From Clostridium sp. UBA4108 (lineage in GTDB: Bacteria; Bacillota; Clostridia; Clostridiales; Clostridiaceae): a DNA stretch of 49,397 nt. The notes beneath the pieces are model-generated. The model had not been told where the DNA came from. It ran no database searches and saw only the letters and a list, made by a program, of their open reading frames with translations. Positions 27,069 to 35,345 of the stretch are shown piece after piece. The stretch covers positions 125,977 through 175,373 of the forward strand of contig DFXM01000046.1 in assembly GCA_002381695.1 (NCBI GenBank), in the 5' to 3' direction. Each line of letters begins with the position of its first letter. Position 1 is the stretch's first letter. A program made the position numbers and the translations under genes.

Positions 27069-28250
27069 TTAGTCATTTAAATATTGTATAGCAACCTCAC
27101 AATGCAATGCAACTCCAATTTTAAGACACTCTTCATCTATGTCAAATAGTGAACTGTGCAATGGATGAATTATGCCTTTCTCTATGTTTCCACACCCTAG
27201 TTGATAAAAAACTGAAGGTTTTTCTAAAGAGAAATAAGAAAAACTTTCAACTCCCATAGTTGGTTCTTGTATTAGCATTACATTTTCATCTCCTAAAACT
27301 CCAACAGCTGTTTTGTATAAAAATTCAAACATATGGTCATCATTACGCACACAAGGATAACTTTCATCAATCATTATTTCACAGCTACCCCTCATAAGCT
27401 TCACTTGACTTTCAACCACCTCTTTAAATCTTTTTACAATAAATTCTCTATCCTTTAAATGAAGAGTTCTGATTATTCCTGTCATCACTACTTCATCAGG
27501 AATAATATTTCCACCTACTCCTCCATTTATAGTTCCAAAGGTCACTACTCCAGGAGATGTAGGACACAATTCTCTACTTATTAAAGTTTGGATAACATTT
27601 ATCACTTGAGCTGATATCGCTATTGGATCAACTCCTCTATGAGGACTTGCTCCATGAGTTCCTTTTCCTCTTACAACTATTTTAAATGGATTTGAGGCAG
27701 CATAAGCCACACCTCTCTTTATTCCAATAGTGCCAGCTCTAAAGCTTTCATCTACATGACATCCTATTATAGCATCTACAGCAGGGTTCTTCAATGCCCC
27801 TTCTTCTATCATTAACTTAGCTCCTCCAGTAGTTTCTTCTGCAGGCTCAAAGATAAACTTTATATTTCCTCTGATATTCTTCTTATACTTATTTAAAAGC
27901 TTTGCTGCTCCTAGAACCATAGTCATATGAGCATCATGACCGCAAGCATGCATTTTACCAATATGCTTTGAAGAATATAAGGTATCTTTCTTCTCTACTA
28001 TTGGCAGTGCATCCATGTCTCCTCTAATTGCTATGGTCTTACTATTATCATCCTGAATATCTCCTCTAACAATTGCTACCACTCCCGTTTTTGCACAAAC
28101 ACTATATTCTATTCCCTCATTTTGAAAATACTCTCTTATCTTTTGAGACGTTCTATGTAAGTCATAATCCAATTCTGGATTTCTATGAAAATCTCTTCTC
28201 ACTTGTATTAACTCTTCACTTATCTTACTTGCTTCATTAAAAAAATTCAT
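27069..28250 (-). CDS. M20 family amidohydrolase/peptidase (M20D)
   Basis: 393 residues of the M20D amidohydrolase type, which cleaves N-acyl or amide bonds of amino acids or small peptides using two metal ions. Motifs: RRDFHRNPEL, MHACGHDAHMTM (ligands Cys/His), EPAEETTGGA (catalytic and ligand Glu), THGASPHRGVDPI in the dimerisation/lid domain, and HSSLFDIDE (C-terminal His). The substrate is unknown. A TTG at 28268 precedes the GGGAGG site, so ATG 28250 is the start. First gene of a three-gene operon, only about 60 bp from a large palindromic element that may influence its promoter. Confidence 0.88.
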   Translation of the reverse strand: MNFFNEASKISEELIQVRRDFHRNPELDYDLHRTSQKIREYFQNEGIEYSVCAKTGVVAIVRGDIQDDNSKTIAIRGDMDALPIVEKKDTLYSSKHIGKMHACGHDAHMTMVLGAAKLLNKYKKNIRGNIKFIFEPAEETTGGAKLMIEEGALKNPAVDAIIGCHVDESFRAGTIGIKRGVAYAASNPFKIVVRGKGTHGASPHRGVDPIAISAQVINVIQTLISRELCPTSPGVVTFGTINGGVGGNIIPDEVVMTGIIRTLHLKDREFIVKRFKEVVESQVKLMRGSCEIMIDESYPCVRNDDHMFEFLYKTAVGVLGDENVMLIQEPTMGVESFSYFSLEKPSVFYQLGCGNIEKGIIHPLHSSLFDIDEECLKIGVALHCEVAIQYLND

Positions 28251-28308
28251 TATTATCCTCCCATTCAAATAACCAATACACTATAAAAACTGAAATTAAA
28301 AATAGTTT

Positions 28309-28473
28309 TTAGACATCTGAAAATAAATATTAAGTCAAAGATGGAAAGTATATTTTGAGTTAGACAAGGAAACAGGTTCCGCAGATAGTAGATCTATCTA
28401 AGGGTTCTGTTGACGCAGTATAACACAAAATATACGAGCATACTGACTTATTTATTTTTTGAAGATGCCTTAA
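28309..28473. repeat. large imperfect palindrome (MITE-like element)
   Basis: About 165 bp that folds on itself around TAGATCTA at 28389-28396. Matching blocks, left arm versus reverse complement of right arm: GACATCT/GGCATCT, AAATAAATATTAAGTCA/AAATAAATAAGTCA, GTATATTTTGAGTTA/GTATATTTTGTGTTA, ACAGGTTCC/ACAGAACCC and GATAGTAGATCTA/GATAGATCTA. It encodes nothing. The arrangement is that of a small non-autonomous palindromic element, and the right arm resembles dispersed repeats I associate with clostridial genomes (recollection only). It ends against a broken copy of a helicase gene. Confidence 0.75.
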
Positions 28474-28602
28474 GAGTAATTTAATACTATTTTCTCCTAC
28501 TTCTATAACATCTGCTAACCCATAAGATAAATATATTCTTAAACTCCATGACCTCTACTCCGTGAAAATTCAATTTTACAGATCTTCATCCTAGATAAAT
28601 CC
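28474..28602 (-). pseudogene. decayed, internally deleted partial copy of the neighbouring UvrD-like helicase gene
   Basis: Bases 28475-28526 match 29471-29522 of the intact helicase gene at 49 of 52 positions, and 28526-28564 match 29761-29799 at 35 of 39. The 239 bp between these blocks in the intact gene are missing, and because 239 is not a multiple of three the frame is broken at the joint. Recognisable peptides remain: VMEFKNIFI (helicase motif V region) and YGLADVIEVGENSI (C-terminal domain). A weaker match (CAAT, TTAC, TTCATCC) continues to about 28602. Bases 28603-28811 hold nothing I recognise. Confidence 0.85.
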
Positions 28603-28811
28603 TATATTTTCAGTTATACCAAGTTATTCAATTTTTAAACACTCCGTTTATTTTTTCTACAAATTATATTTTTATTTTCAGACTATATTATATATAATAA
28701 GGATTAGAAAATCTATAAAATAAGTATATACACTTTCATATTTGTTCACACCTTGTTAATTTTCTCCATAAAACACTCAAAATTCTTATATTTATAGGAT
28801 TAATTTTTAAT

Positions 28812-28835
28812 CAGTATTTTTATATAAAAATACTG
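28812..28835. promoter_or_regulatory. 24-bp perfect palindrome, possible operator
   Basis: CAGTATTTTTAT followed by its exact complement. It ends just upstream of, and abuts the -35 position for, the extended -10 element at 28857-28865. A regulator-binding role is an inference; it might also be a simple hairpin. Confidence 0.4.
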
Positions 28836-28856
28836 TAGATTTTATTTATCATTTTA

Positions 28857-28936
28857 TGTTATAATTTGTTTGTCCGATAAATAAATTATAACTCCGTTGT
28901 GTAAAAGGTATTTCTATTTATATAGATGCCTTTTTA
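28857..28936 (+). ncRNA. candidate small RNA with extended -10 promoter and terminator
   Basis: An extended -10 element TG-T-TATAAT (28857-28865) predicts a start near 28872. About 30 nt later a hairpin begins: AAAAGGTATTT (28903-28913) pairs with the segment ending GCCTTTT (to 28934), and T5 follows. Transcript about 65 nt. There is no reading frame or ribosome site inside. The -35 is poor and the hairpin includes G-U pairs, so this is a candidate only. Confidence 0.3.
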
Positions 28937-28961
28937 CTTATGCTTATAATTACGAAAAAAT

Positions 28962-28989
28962 AAGGTAGTCTAGTTATTTAGACTACCTT
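28962..28989 (-). terminator. strong terminator of a broken minus-strand gene
   Basis: AAGGTAGTCTA pairs perfectly with TAGACTACCTT (11 bp, 6-nt loop). On the minus strand ATTTTTTC follows. Confidence 0.8.
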
Positions 28990-28995
28990 TGTTTA

Positions 28996-29205
28996 TTATT
29001 TAAACTTATAAATTAATTCTTTTGCTTCATCGATCCATTCGCCACTGATTAAATTCTATCTTTTCTTTTATTCTTCTATTATAATCTCATCTAATCCCAG
29101 TGTATTTATATTATTAAGTACATTAGAGTTCTTCATATTTTTCTTTAAATTCTCTTCTATTTGTTTTATTCGTTCTCTTAATTTTAGCTCATCTATTTTA
29201 TCCAT
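28996..29205 (-). pseudogene. remnant of a small gene (45-aa frame plus orphan C-terminus)
   Basis: On the minus strand AAGGAG, ATG 29205 and a 45-codon frame (MDKIDELKLRERIKQIEENL, coiled-coil-like, ending LGLDEIIIEE) stop at TAA 29068-29070. In the same frame, after that TAA and a further TAG, the sequence continues as NLISGEWIDEAKELIYKFK and ends with a third stop at 28996, directly before a strong terminator. The simplest reading is a small gene broken by nonsense changes. Alternatively the 45-residue part may still be made. I do not recognise the family. Confidence 0.5.
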
Positions 29206-29391
29206 TTTAAATTCTTCTCCTTAATGAAACAATATTTCTATATATGCTTATGCGCACTCCTATAGAACCTTATTGTATAATTTATCTCTCACAAATCTAT
29301 CACAAATAAATTAAATAAGATGAGCAAAATAGATATACTCTTTTGTAGTAAGAATGAATGGAATATTATTTTCCTTTTATTCAAAAATTCA

Positions 29392-31422
29392 TTACTTGGC
29401 TATTGGTGTAATAAGAGAATTCTGAAGCAGTATAGATAAGTCAAATCTTCTCTCTATGTCTCCTGGAAATAGTAATGTAATACTATTTCCTCCTACTTCT
29501 ATAACATCTGCTAATCCATAAGTTTTATGTATAACCTTATTTCCCTTTTCAATTCCATTGTTTTCTGCAACAATTTCTTCTATATTGCATTCATTTAAAA
29601 ATATAGACTTATTCTTTTTATCTCCTCTGATAAATTTAGGACTTAAAAAGGTTATGTTATCAATAGCTCTAGTTACTCCCACATAAAATAGTCTTCTTTC
29701 TTCTTCTATATTCATTTTATGGTTATGTTCATAGGGTATATTTCCGTCTACTAGGTTTATGATAAATATATTTTTAAACTCCATACCCTTTACTCCGTGT
29801 ACCGTACTCAATGTTACTCTATTTTCATCCTTTATATTCTTGCTTTTCTTCGTTTCATCTTCTACTTTACTTACATGTTCTAAAAAATCACTTATGGATT
29901 TATGTTCCAACACACTTTCTCTAAACTCCTGTATAATATTCTCTAAATCTTCTATATTAAAGCCATATTTCCTTCCATACTCCATTAAATATTCACGATA
30001 CCCTAAATCATGAATTACAAAATCTACTGCAGCACATAGAGACATTTTATTAAGGGAGTTTATATCTCTTTCTAATTTTTCAATATTTTTCATTTGAAAT
30101 ATTGGAAGGTTTTTCAAATCTCTTAATCTCATAAAACAATTTTTAATCCCAATACCTTCTCCTTTTAAATTCTCGAGATTATTCTTACTTATATATCTAT
30201 AGGGTTTATTTATAATTCTATGGAAATCCTCCATATTAAATGGATAAAGACTTAATCTTAGATAGCTAAGCAAGTCCTTACAAATAAAATGAGAGAAAAA
30301 ATTGTATTCCTTGTCTAGTAATCTGAATGGGATATTTTTCTTAATAAAACTATCAATTAAACTTCTACTCTCCACATTGGTTCTATATAATATAGCAAAA
30401 TCTTCATATGAATATTCAGTTGCTTTTACCATTTTTTCTATATGTTCTGAAATAAAGCTTCCTTGCTGATTTTCATTAGTGGCTAATGCTAAAGTTATCT
30501 GTCCATCTACACTTTTACTAGCAACTATCTCTTTACTTGTTCTTAATTCATTATTTTTAATACAGTTCATAGATAATTTTACAATGTTATTATTGCATCT
30601 ATAGTTCGTTGATAAATATATTATACTTCCACGTTGAAAAACCTTGCTGAAATTAACCATATATTTAGGATTAGCGCCTCTGAAACTATAAATACATTGA
30701 TCTTCATCTCCTACAGCAAATATACTATTATTACATTTTAATAGCTTTAATATCTCTATTTGGATATCATCACAATCTTGAAACTCATCTACTAAGATAT
30801 GTTTAAAAATTCCTCTATAATAGGATAGTACCTTTGAATTTTTTATCAGTAATTCTTTACATCTTATTTGAAGATCATCAAAATCCAATAAATTCTTTTC
30901 ATTTTTATATTGCTCATAAAATTCATAGCAGTTTTTTAATAGTTCTATATCTATAGAAATTTCCCTATTCTCAATGTTTAAATTACAGCTCTTATATAGG
31001 GAAATACAATTTAAATACTCATTAATTCTATCATCGCTTACATCTTCCATATAAGTTTTTAAAAAATTTTTAACTACCTTATAGCTCTCATTCGTTTCAA
31101 TAAGCTTAATTTCTCTATAATAAGACAGTAAAATTTTGTAACACAGACCATGGAAAGTTCCGAAAAAAGGCATCCCCTTTTCCTTAGAAATATGTAAAAA
31201 TCTTTCTTTCATATTGTTTGCAGCACTCTTTGTAAAGGTTAATACTATAATATTTTTAGGTGCTACACCACCATATTTAATTAAATAGTAAATTCTATTC
31301 ACAATAACAACAGTTTTTCCTGACCCTGGACCAGCACTTACTAAGACATCTTCCCCCTTCCAGACTACAGCATTATGCTGTTCACTACTTAAATGTGTAA
31401 ATTCCTCATGCCTCATATACAA
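29392..31422 (-). CDS. UvrD/Rep (PcrA-like) superfamily 1 DNA helicase
   Basis: 676 residues with all SF1A helicase motifs: Q motif SSEQHNAVVW (about 13-22), I AGPGSGKT (about 31-38), II LVDEFQD, III VGDEDQCIYSFRGA, IV YRTN, V LSTVHGVKGMEF and VI EEERRLFYVGVTRA. A C-terminal domain (HKTYGLADVIEVGG) resembles the PcrA/UvrD end domain. It unwinds DNA 3'-5', probably in repair or replication. It is shorter than typical PcrA (about 720-740), so it may be a paralogue. TTG 31422 has a 6-nt spacing to GAAGGA; ATG 31416 is 12 nt away. A broken partial copy lies about 0.8 kb downstream. Confidence 0.9.
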   Translation of the reverse strand: MYMRHEEFTHLSSEQHNAVVWKGEDVLVSAGPGSGKTVVIVNRIYYLIKYGGVAPKNIIVLTFTKSAANNMKERFLHISKEKGMPFFGTFHGLCYKILLSYYREIKLIETNESYKVVKNFLKTYMEDVSDDRINEYLNCISLYKSCNLNIENREISIDIELLKNCYEFYEQYKNEKNLLDFDDLQIRCKELLIKNSKVLSYYRGIFKHILVDEFQDCDDIQIEILKLLKCNNSIFAVGDEDQCIYSFRGANPKYMVNFSKVFQRGSIIYLSTNYRCNNNIVKLSMNCIKNNELRTSKEIVASKSVDGQITLALATNENQQGSFISEHIEKMVKATEYSYEDFAILYRTNVESRSLIDSFIKKNIPFRLLDKEYNFFSHFICKDLLSYLRLSLYPFNMEDFHRIINKPYRYISKNNLENLKGEGIGIKNCFMRLRDLKNLPIFQMKNIEKLERDINSLNKMSLCAAVDFVIHDLGYREYLMEYGRKYGFNIEDLENIIQEFRESVLEHKSISDFLEHVSKVEDETKKSKNIKDENRVTLSTVHGVKGMEFKNIFIINLVDGNIPYEHNHKMNIEEERRLFYVGVTRAIDNITFLSPKFIRGDKKNKSIFLNECNIEEIVAENNGIEKGNKVIHKTYGLADVIEVGGNSITLLFPGDIERRFDLSILLQNSLITPIAK

Positions 31423-31578
31423 ATTTATTCCTTCTCTATACTTTAATTAAAATATTGCCATATTATTTATTATTATACTATAGTAATCATTGTTTTAGTA
31501 TGATAATATATAAAAGATAAGTAGTTGAATTTATATTTAAATTCAGAATTTTCGCTTTTAAATGTAAGGAGAGCTAAG

Positions 31579-33057
31579 ATGAGTATGACAAGTAAATTTG
31601 ATGTGAAAAATAGAAGAAACCTTACCATGTTAGTTGACTTTTATGAACTAACTATGGCTAACGGTTACTTAAATAATAATGTTGAAAGCACCATTGCATA
31701 TTTTGACATGTTTTTCAGGAGAGTTCCTGATGGTGGCGGTTATTGTATAATGGCTGGCGTTCAACAATTAATTGAATACCTTACTAATTTAGAATTCACT
31801 GATGAAGATATAGAATATCTACGTAATAAAGATATATTTAGTAAAGAATTTTTAAATTATCTAGAAAACTTTAAGTTCACCTGTGATGTATGGGCAATAC
31901 CGGAAGGTACTCCAGTTTTTCCTGGAGAACCTCTAATTACAGTAAGAGGACCTATTATGCAGGCCCAATTTATTGAAACTATGATTCTCTTAACAATAAA
32001 CCATCAAACCTTAATTGCTACAAAGGCTGCTAGAATTTGCGAAGCTGCTGATGGAAGATCAGTTATGGAGTTTGGCTCAAGAAGAGCTCAAGGATATGAT
32101 GGAGCAGTTTATGGAGCAAGAGCAGCTATCATTGGCGGATGCAGTTCCACTGCTTGTACTATTGCTGATGAGATGTTCCAAATTCCTGTAACAGGAACTA
32201 TGGCTCACTCTTGGATACAGCTTTTTGATACTGAATATGAAGCTTTTAAAGCTTGGGCTAACATTTATCCTGATAACACAGTATTACTAGTTGATACTTA
32301 CAACGTTCTAAAATCAGGAGTACCTAATGCAATAAGAGTTTTTGATGAAGTATTAAAACCTTTATGCAAAAGACCGAAGGCTATTAGAATTGACAGTGGC
32401 GATATCGCTTATTTATCAAAGGAAGTTAGAAAAATGTTAGATGCTGCTGGATATGAAGATGTTAAGATTACTATATCTAATTCACTAGATGAGTTTATCA
32501 TTAAAGCAGTGTTAGAAAATGGAGCTAAAATTGATAGCTTTGGTGTAGGCGAAAGATTGATAACTGCTCGTAGTGAACCTGTATTTGGTGGAGTTTATAA
32601 ATTAGTAGCTATAGAAAAAAATAATACCTTGATACCTAAGATTAAAATTAGTGAAAATGTTGAAAAAATCACTAATCCCGGTTTTAAATCTCTGTATAGA
32701 ATCTATGATAAATCTACAAAGAAAGCTATGGCAGATTTAATAGCCTTACATGATGAGAATTTTGATGGAACTAAACCTTTAGATCTGTTCGATCCAAACT
32801 TTACATGGAAGAGGAAGAAACTAAAGGCCTATACTATAAAAAATTTAATGGTGAAAATTTTTGAAGAAGGAAATTTAACCTATACTAGCCCTTCTGTTAT
32901 GGAGATAAGAGAATATAGTTTAAAAGAAAGGGAAAATCTTTGGACAGAAGTTAAAAGACTACAAAACCCTCACAAGTACTATATAGATTTATCTAAAAAT
33001 TTATGGAATCTAAAACAATCTCTACTTCACGATTATTCTTCTACCTTTGAAGAGTAA
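31579..33057 (+). CDS. pncB: nicotinate phosphoribosyltransferase
   Basis: 492 residues. It makes nicotinate mononucleotide from nicotinate and PRPP, driven by ATP, in NAD salvage. Motifs: VDFYELTMANGYL at the start, FFRRVPDGGGY, FGSRRAQGYDGA, GTMAHSWIQ (with the His that is phosphorylated in the family), DTYNVLKSGV and RIDSGDIAYLSKEVR. This matches the long Gram-positive form. The frame is open to 31525, but AAGGAGAG at 31566-31573 points to ATG 31579. It is followed after 33 bp by a small HesB-like gene on the same strand and probably co-transcribed with it. Confidence 0.95.
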   Translation: MSMTSKFDVKNRRNLTMLVDFYELTMANGYLNNNVESTIAYFDMFFRRVPDGGGYCIMAGVQQLIEYLTNLEFTDEDIEYLRNKDIFSKEFLNYLENFKFTCDVWAIPEGTPVFPGEPLITVRGPIMQAQFIETMILLTINHQTLIATKAARICEAADGRSVMEFGSRRAQGYDGAVYGARAAIIGGCSSTACTIADEMFQIPVTGTMAHSWIQLFDTEYEAFKAWANIYPDNTVLLVDTYNVLKSGVPNAIRVFDEVLKPLCKRPKAIRIDSGDIAYLSKEVRKMLDAAGYEDVKITISNSLDEFIIKAVLENGAKIDSFGVGERLITARSEPVFGGVYKLVAIEKNNTLIPKIKISENVEKITNPGFKSLYRIYDKSTKKAMADLIALHDENFDGTKPLDLFDPNFTWKRKKLKAYTIKNLMVKIFEEGNLTYTSPSVMEIREYSLKERENLWTEVKRLQNPHKYYIDLSKNLWNLKQSLLHDYSSTFEE

Positions 33058-33090
33058 TACACAATGTAATTGTTAAATAGGAGTAATACT

Positions 33091-33429
33091 ATGCACAATA
33101 TGAAGATAAGAATTTCTAACAATGCTTATAATTATTTTATTAAGCTTTTACAATTTCATGATGAGTATGACTGTATTCACATAACTAAAAGTAAAGCTGG
33201 ATGTGGATGTAGAGGCAACTCTTTAGATGTTTACTTAGATAATGTTAATGACCATTGGATCTCTAATAAAGTTGATAGCTTAGTCATATGTTATGATGAA
33301 GATATTTCTATTAATTATTCTCATATAACTATTATTTTAAAAGAGAATAAAATTTATATAAAGGCAATCAACGAAAACATATTACCTATTAATCTTGTAA
33401 AAGGTGGTTGCTCTAAAAAACAGTCTTAA
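33091..33429 (+). CDS. small HesB/IscA-like protein with CxC motif
   Basis: 112 residues with the overall look of A-type iron-sulfur carriers: a short N-terminal helix (ISNNAYNYFIKLL), KAGCGCRGNSLDVYLD (C38, C40), and a late GGCSKK (C107). Classical IscA/HesB uses one Cys in the middle and a C-x-C at the end; here the pair is in the middle and a single Cys at the end, so cluster binding is possible but the arrangement is different. AGGAG before ATG 33091 sets the start; seven upstream codons lack a ribosome site. Ends in a strong terminator. Confidence 0.6.
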   Translation: MHNMKIRISNNAYNYFIKLLQFHDEYDCIHITKSKAGCGCRGNSLDVYLDNVNDHWISNKVDSLVICYDEDISINYSHITIILKENKIYIKAINENILPINLVKGGCSKKQS

Positions 33430-33439
33430 TAATAAATAT

Positions 33440-33471
33440 AAATCCCACCATTAATACTAATGGTGGGATTT
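33440..33471 (+). terminator. terminator of the pncB/HesB-like operon
   Basis: A 14-bp perfect stem (AAATCCCACCATTA with its complement), ATAC loop and a T-rich tail. Confidence 0.9.
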
Positions 33472-33511
33472 TTACTTTAAAGGCATGTTTGCTTATTATC
33501 TTAATTAGTAC

Positions 33512-33727
33512 CTATACATAATTTTCTCTATATATGATAGAAAGTGGTGATGTTTTATCATCTCTAAAACACTCATAATCATAAATGCTTTTTATTTTTA
33601 TATTATTACTATATTTTGCCTCTACAAAGGGGCATTTACTTTCATTTTCTTTCCAATTATATAAGGCACATTCCTTAAAGCACTCTATCTCCTCTTCATA
33701 AGTAGTTAAAAAGGGACACTTATACAT
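33512..33727 (-). CDS. small Cys-rich protein, likely metal-binding
   Basis: 71 residues starting MYKCPFLTTYEEEIECFKEC. Four Cys are spaced symmetrically as C4-x11-C16-x3-C20-x11-C32, with CPF at both ends (residues 4-6 and 32-34), and a fifth Cys lies further on (DYECF). This suggests a zinc or Fe-S site in a small cytosolic protein. I do not recognise a characterised family. The frame extends 15 codons upstream, but GGGGTGG before ATG 33727 marks the start. Single gene; promoter and terminator not evident. Confidence 0.6.
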   Translation of the reverse strand: MYKCPFLTTYEEEIECFKECALYNWKENESKCPFVEAKYSNNIKIKSIYDYECFRDDKTSPLSIIYRENYV

Positions 33728-33889
33728 TATACCACCCCATTTATATGAAAACTTTATTACATTATAATGCATAAGACTAATAAAATAAAGGCCTTTTTCG
33801 AAATATTAAGTATTTTTTAACTATTTTAAATTAAACAAATATTTTTAATGGTTGTTCTACTGATTTATTCATAAAATGTAAACACTTCA

Positions 33890-34528
33890 TCATATACCTA
33901 GATGTTCTCCAACCATTATAACGCTAAAGTCGCTATACATTGGCTTTTTCTTTATAAAACTATAAACCCTACAAATCCTTTCTCTACTATTACATTCCAT
34001 ACAAATCCCCTCTTTAATACACGGATTATTGATTTTTAATCTATTATTATTTTTAGGACACGTACTTAATTTTAATTTCTCTATCCCCTGTTTCTCATCT
34101 TTTACTATCTTATTGATGCCAATTACCATAATAACCTTTTTAGGGCCAAAGGTCATTGCAGCCACTCTATTGCCTGCTCCATCTATATTTATTAAAATAC
34201 CATCTAAAGTAACTGCATTAGAACTGCATAGATACACATCGCTTAATAATTGTTCTCTCATTCTGTTTATCTTTTCTTCAATAGCGGAATTCTCTTCGTG
34301 TAGTATTAAAGTTCCACCTTTTTCCATAATATCCTTGGTCATATCTAAACTTGCAATAGTTTCTGACCCTCCAATTCCAACGGTAGTACCTACATTTATA
34401 TGATACATTATAAAATTTCTTGCTTCCTCTTTCGTCTCAACATATATACTGTGAAATCCATTGTTGTTGAGATTCTTAACTACCCTTTCTGCAAGAGAAA
34501 TATCATGCCATCTATTCACATTCCCCAT
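33890..34528 (-). CDS. LUD-domain protein (LutC/YkgG-like)
   Basis: 212 residues, one LUD domain. Diagnostic segments are TVGIGGSETIASLDM (about 49-63), SSNAVTLDGILINIDGAGNRVAAM (about 100-125), GPKKVIMVIGINKIVKD, and the Cys-containing end NPCIKEGICMECNSRERICR. LutC and relatives take part in lactate oxidation together with LutA/LutB, which are not present here. Stand-alone clostridial members with the C-terminal Cys block are common and their role is not known. GGGG 5 nt before the ATG. It follows the Nudix gene by 38 bp on the same strand, a probable two-gene operon. Confidence 0.85.
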   Translation of the reverse strand: MGNVNRWHDISLAERVVKNLNNNGFHSIYVETKEEARNFIMYHINVGTTVGIGGSETIASLDMTKDIMEKGGTLILHEENSAIEEKINRMREQLLSDVYLCSSNAVTLDGILINIDGAGNRVAAMTFGPKKVIMVIGINKIVKDEKQGIEKLKLSTCPKNNNRLKINNPCIKEGICMECNSRERICRVYSFIKKKPMYSDFSVIMVGEHLGI

Positions 34529-34566
34529 ATTATCCCCTAACCCCTTTAATTTTTAGATTTAAAATA

Positions 34567-35196
34567 TTATATGATATCATGTGTTTCTTTTATGATAGTA
34601 ATAAAAGATTTAATAACCTGAGCTGTTATTCCCCAAATAACATAGCTATTGTAAACATAAAAATACTCTTTTATATGTCCCTTTGAAAATTTATATTCTT
34701 TTCCCATTTTAAGCAAATGGAAAGGAAAACTATGATTATTTGTAGGACCAATTTCCATATTATAAAGTAGTGGTTCATTATGAATAAAAAAACTTAGTGG
34801 AACTTTAAATATATGATCTACCTCATCTTTGTTTTCCACTATTTCTTGACCTTCTAACTTAGCTACGAACACATGGATTTTCATTCCATAGGGGGTTATT
34901 AGATAATCGCTCTCTCCAACATAATCAATTGCTTCTCTGGATACATTAAGTTCTTCCATTACCTCTCTAATTGCACCTTCCTTTGGTGATTCAAAATCTT
35001 CAACCTTTCCTCCTGGCAAACATATCTCCCCTGGTTGATGTCTTAATTTATCAGCTCTTACTTCAAATATTATATATGGTACATCATCTATATATTCAAT
35101 TAAAATCATTACCGCAGTTCTTTTTAATTTTTCTATAGGCTTAGATACTCTATCATTAAAAATACGAATAAATTCTTTTTCTAAAATATTTCTCAC
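34567..35196 (-). CDS. Nudix hydrolase, CoA diphosphatase type
   Basis: 209 residues. The Nudix box is GGKVEDFESPKEGAIREVMEE (first Gly at about 73). The preceding block RADKLRHQPGEICLPGG matches the UPF0035 signature of CoA diphosphatases (NudL/PCD1 type), which split coenzyme A into phosphopantetheine and ADP. Normal length. The GTG start at 35196 overlaps AGAGGTGAG, the best ribosome site, so the true start may be slightly downstream (an ATT at codon 4 is possible); the protein is little changed. Confidence 0.85.
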   Translation of the reverse strand: MRNILEKEFIRIFNDRVSKPIEKLKRTAVMILIEYIDDVPYIIFEVRADKLRHQPGEICLPGGKVEDFESPKEGAIREVMEELNVSREAIDYVGESDYLITPYGMKIHVFVAKLEGQEIVENKDEVDHIFKVPLSFFIHNEPLLYNMEIGPTNNHSFPFHLLKMGKEYKFSKGHIKEYFYVYNSYVIWGITAQVIKSFITIIKETHDII

Positions 35197-35269
35197 CTCT
35201 TTATCTTTTTATTATATGTCTATAGCATACCATAAATTTATGGTAAATACTTTCTTTCCATGGTTATAC

Positions 35270-35298
35270 TTGTTGAATTATTTAGTAGATGTTATACT
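35270..35298 (+). promoter_or_regulatory. predicted promoter of the DD-carboxypeptidase gene
   Basis: TTGTTG, 17-bp spacer, TATACT with an upstream TGT giving an extended -10. Leader of about 41 nt. Confidence 0.6.
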
Positions 35299-35345
35299 TA
35301 AAGAACAAAATTACCTACAAAAATAGAGAAAGTGGAGCGATGACT

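Noticed and set aside
29300..29391. Terminator of the helicase gene
   Set aside because: AATGAAT/ATTCATT with an inner GGAA/TTCC can fold, but there is no U tract on the minus strand, so it was not listed.
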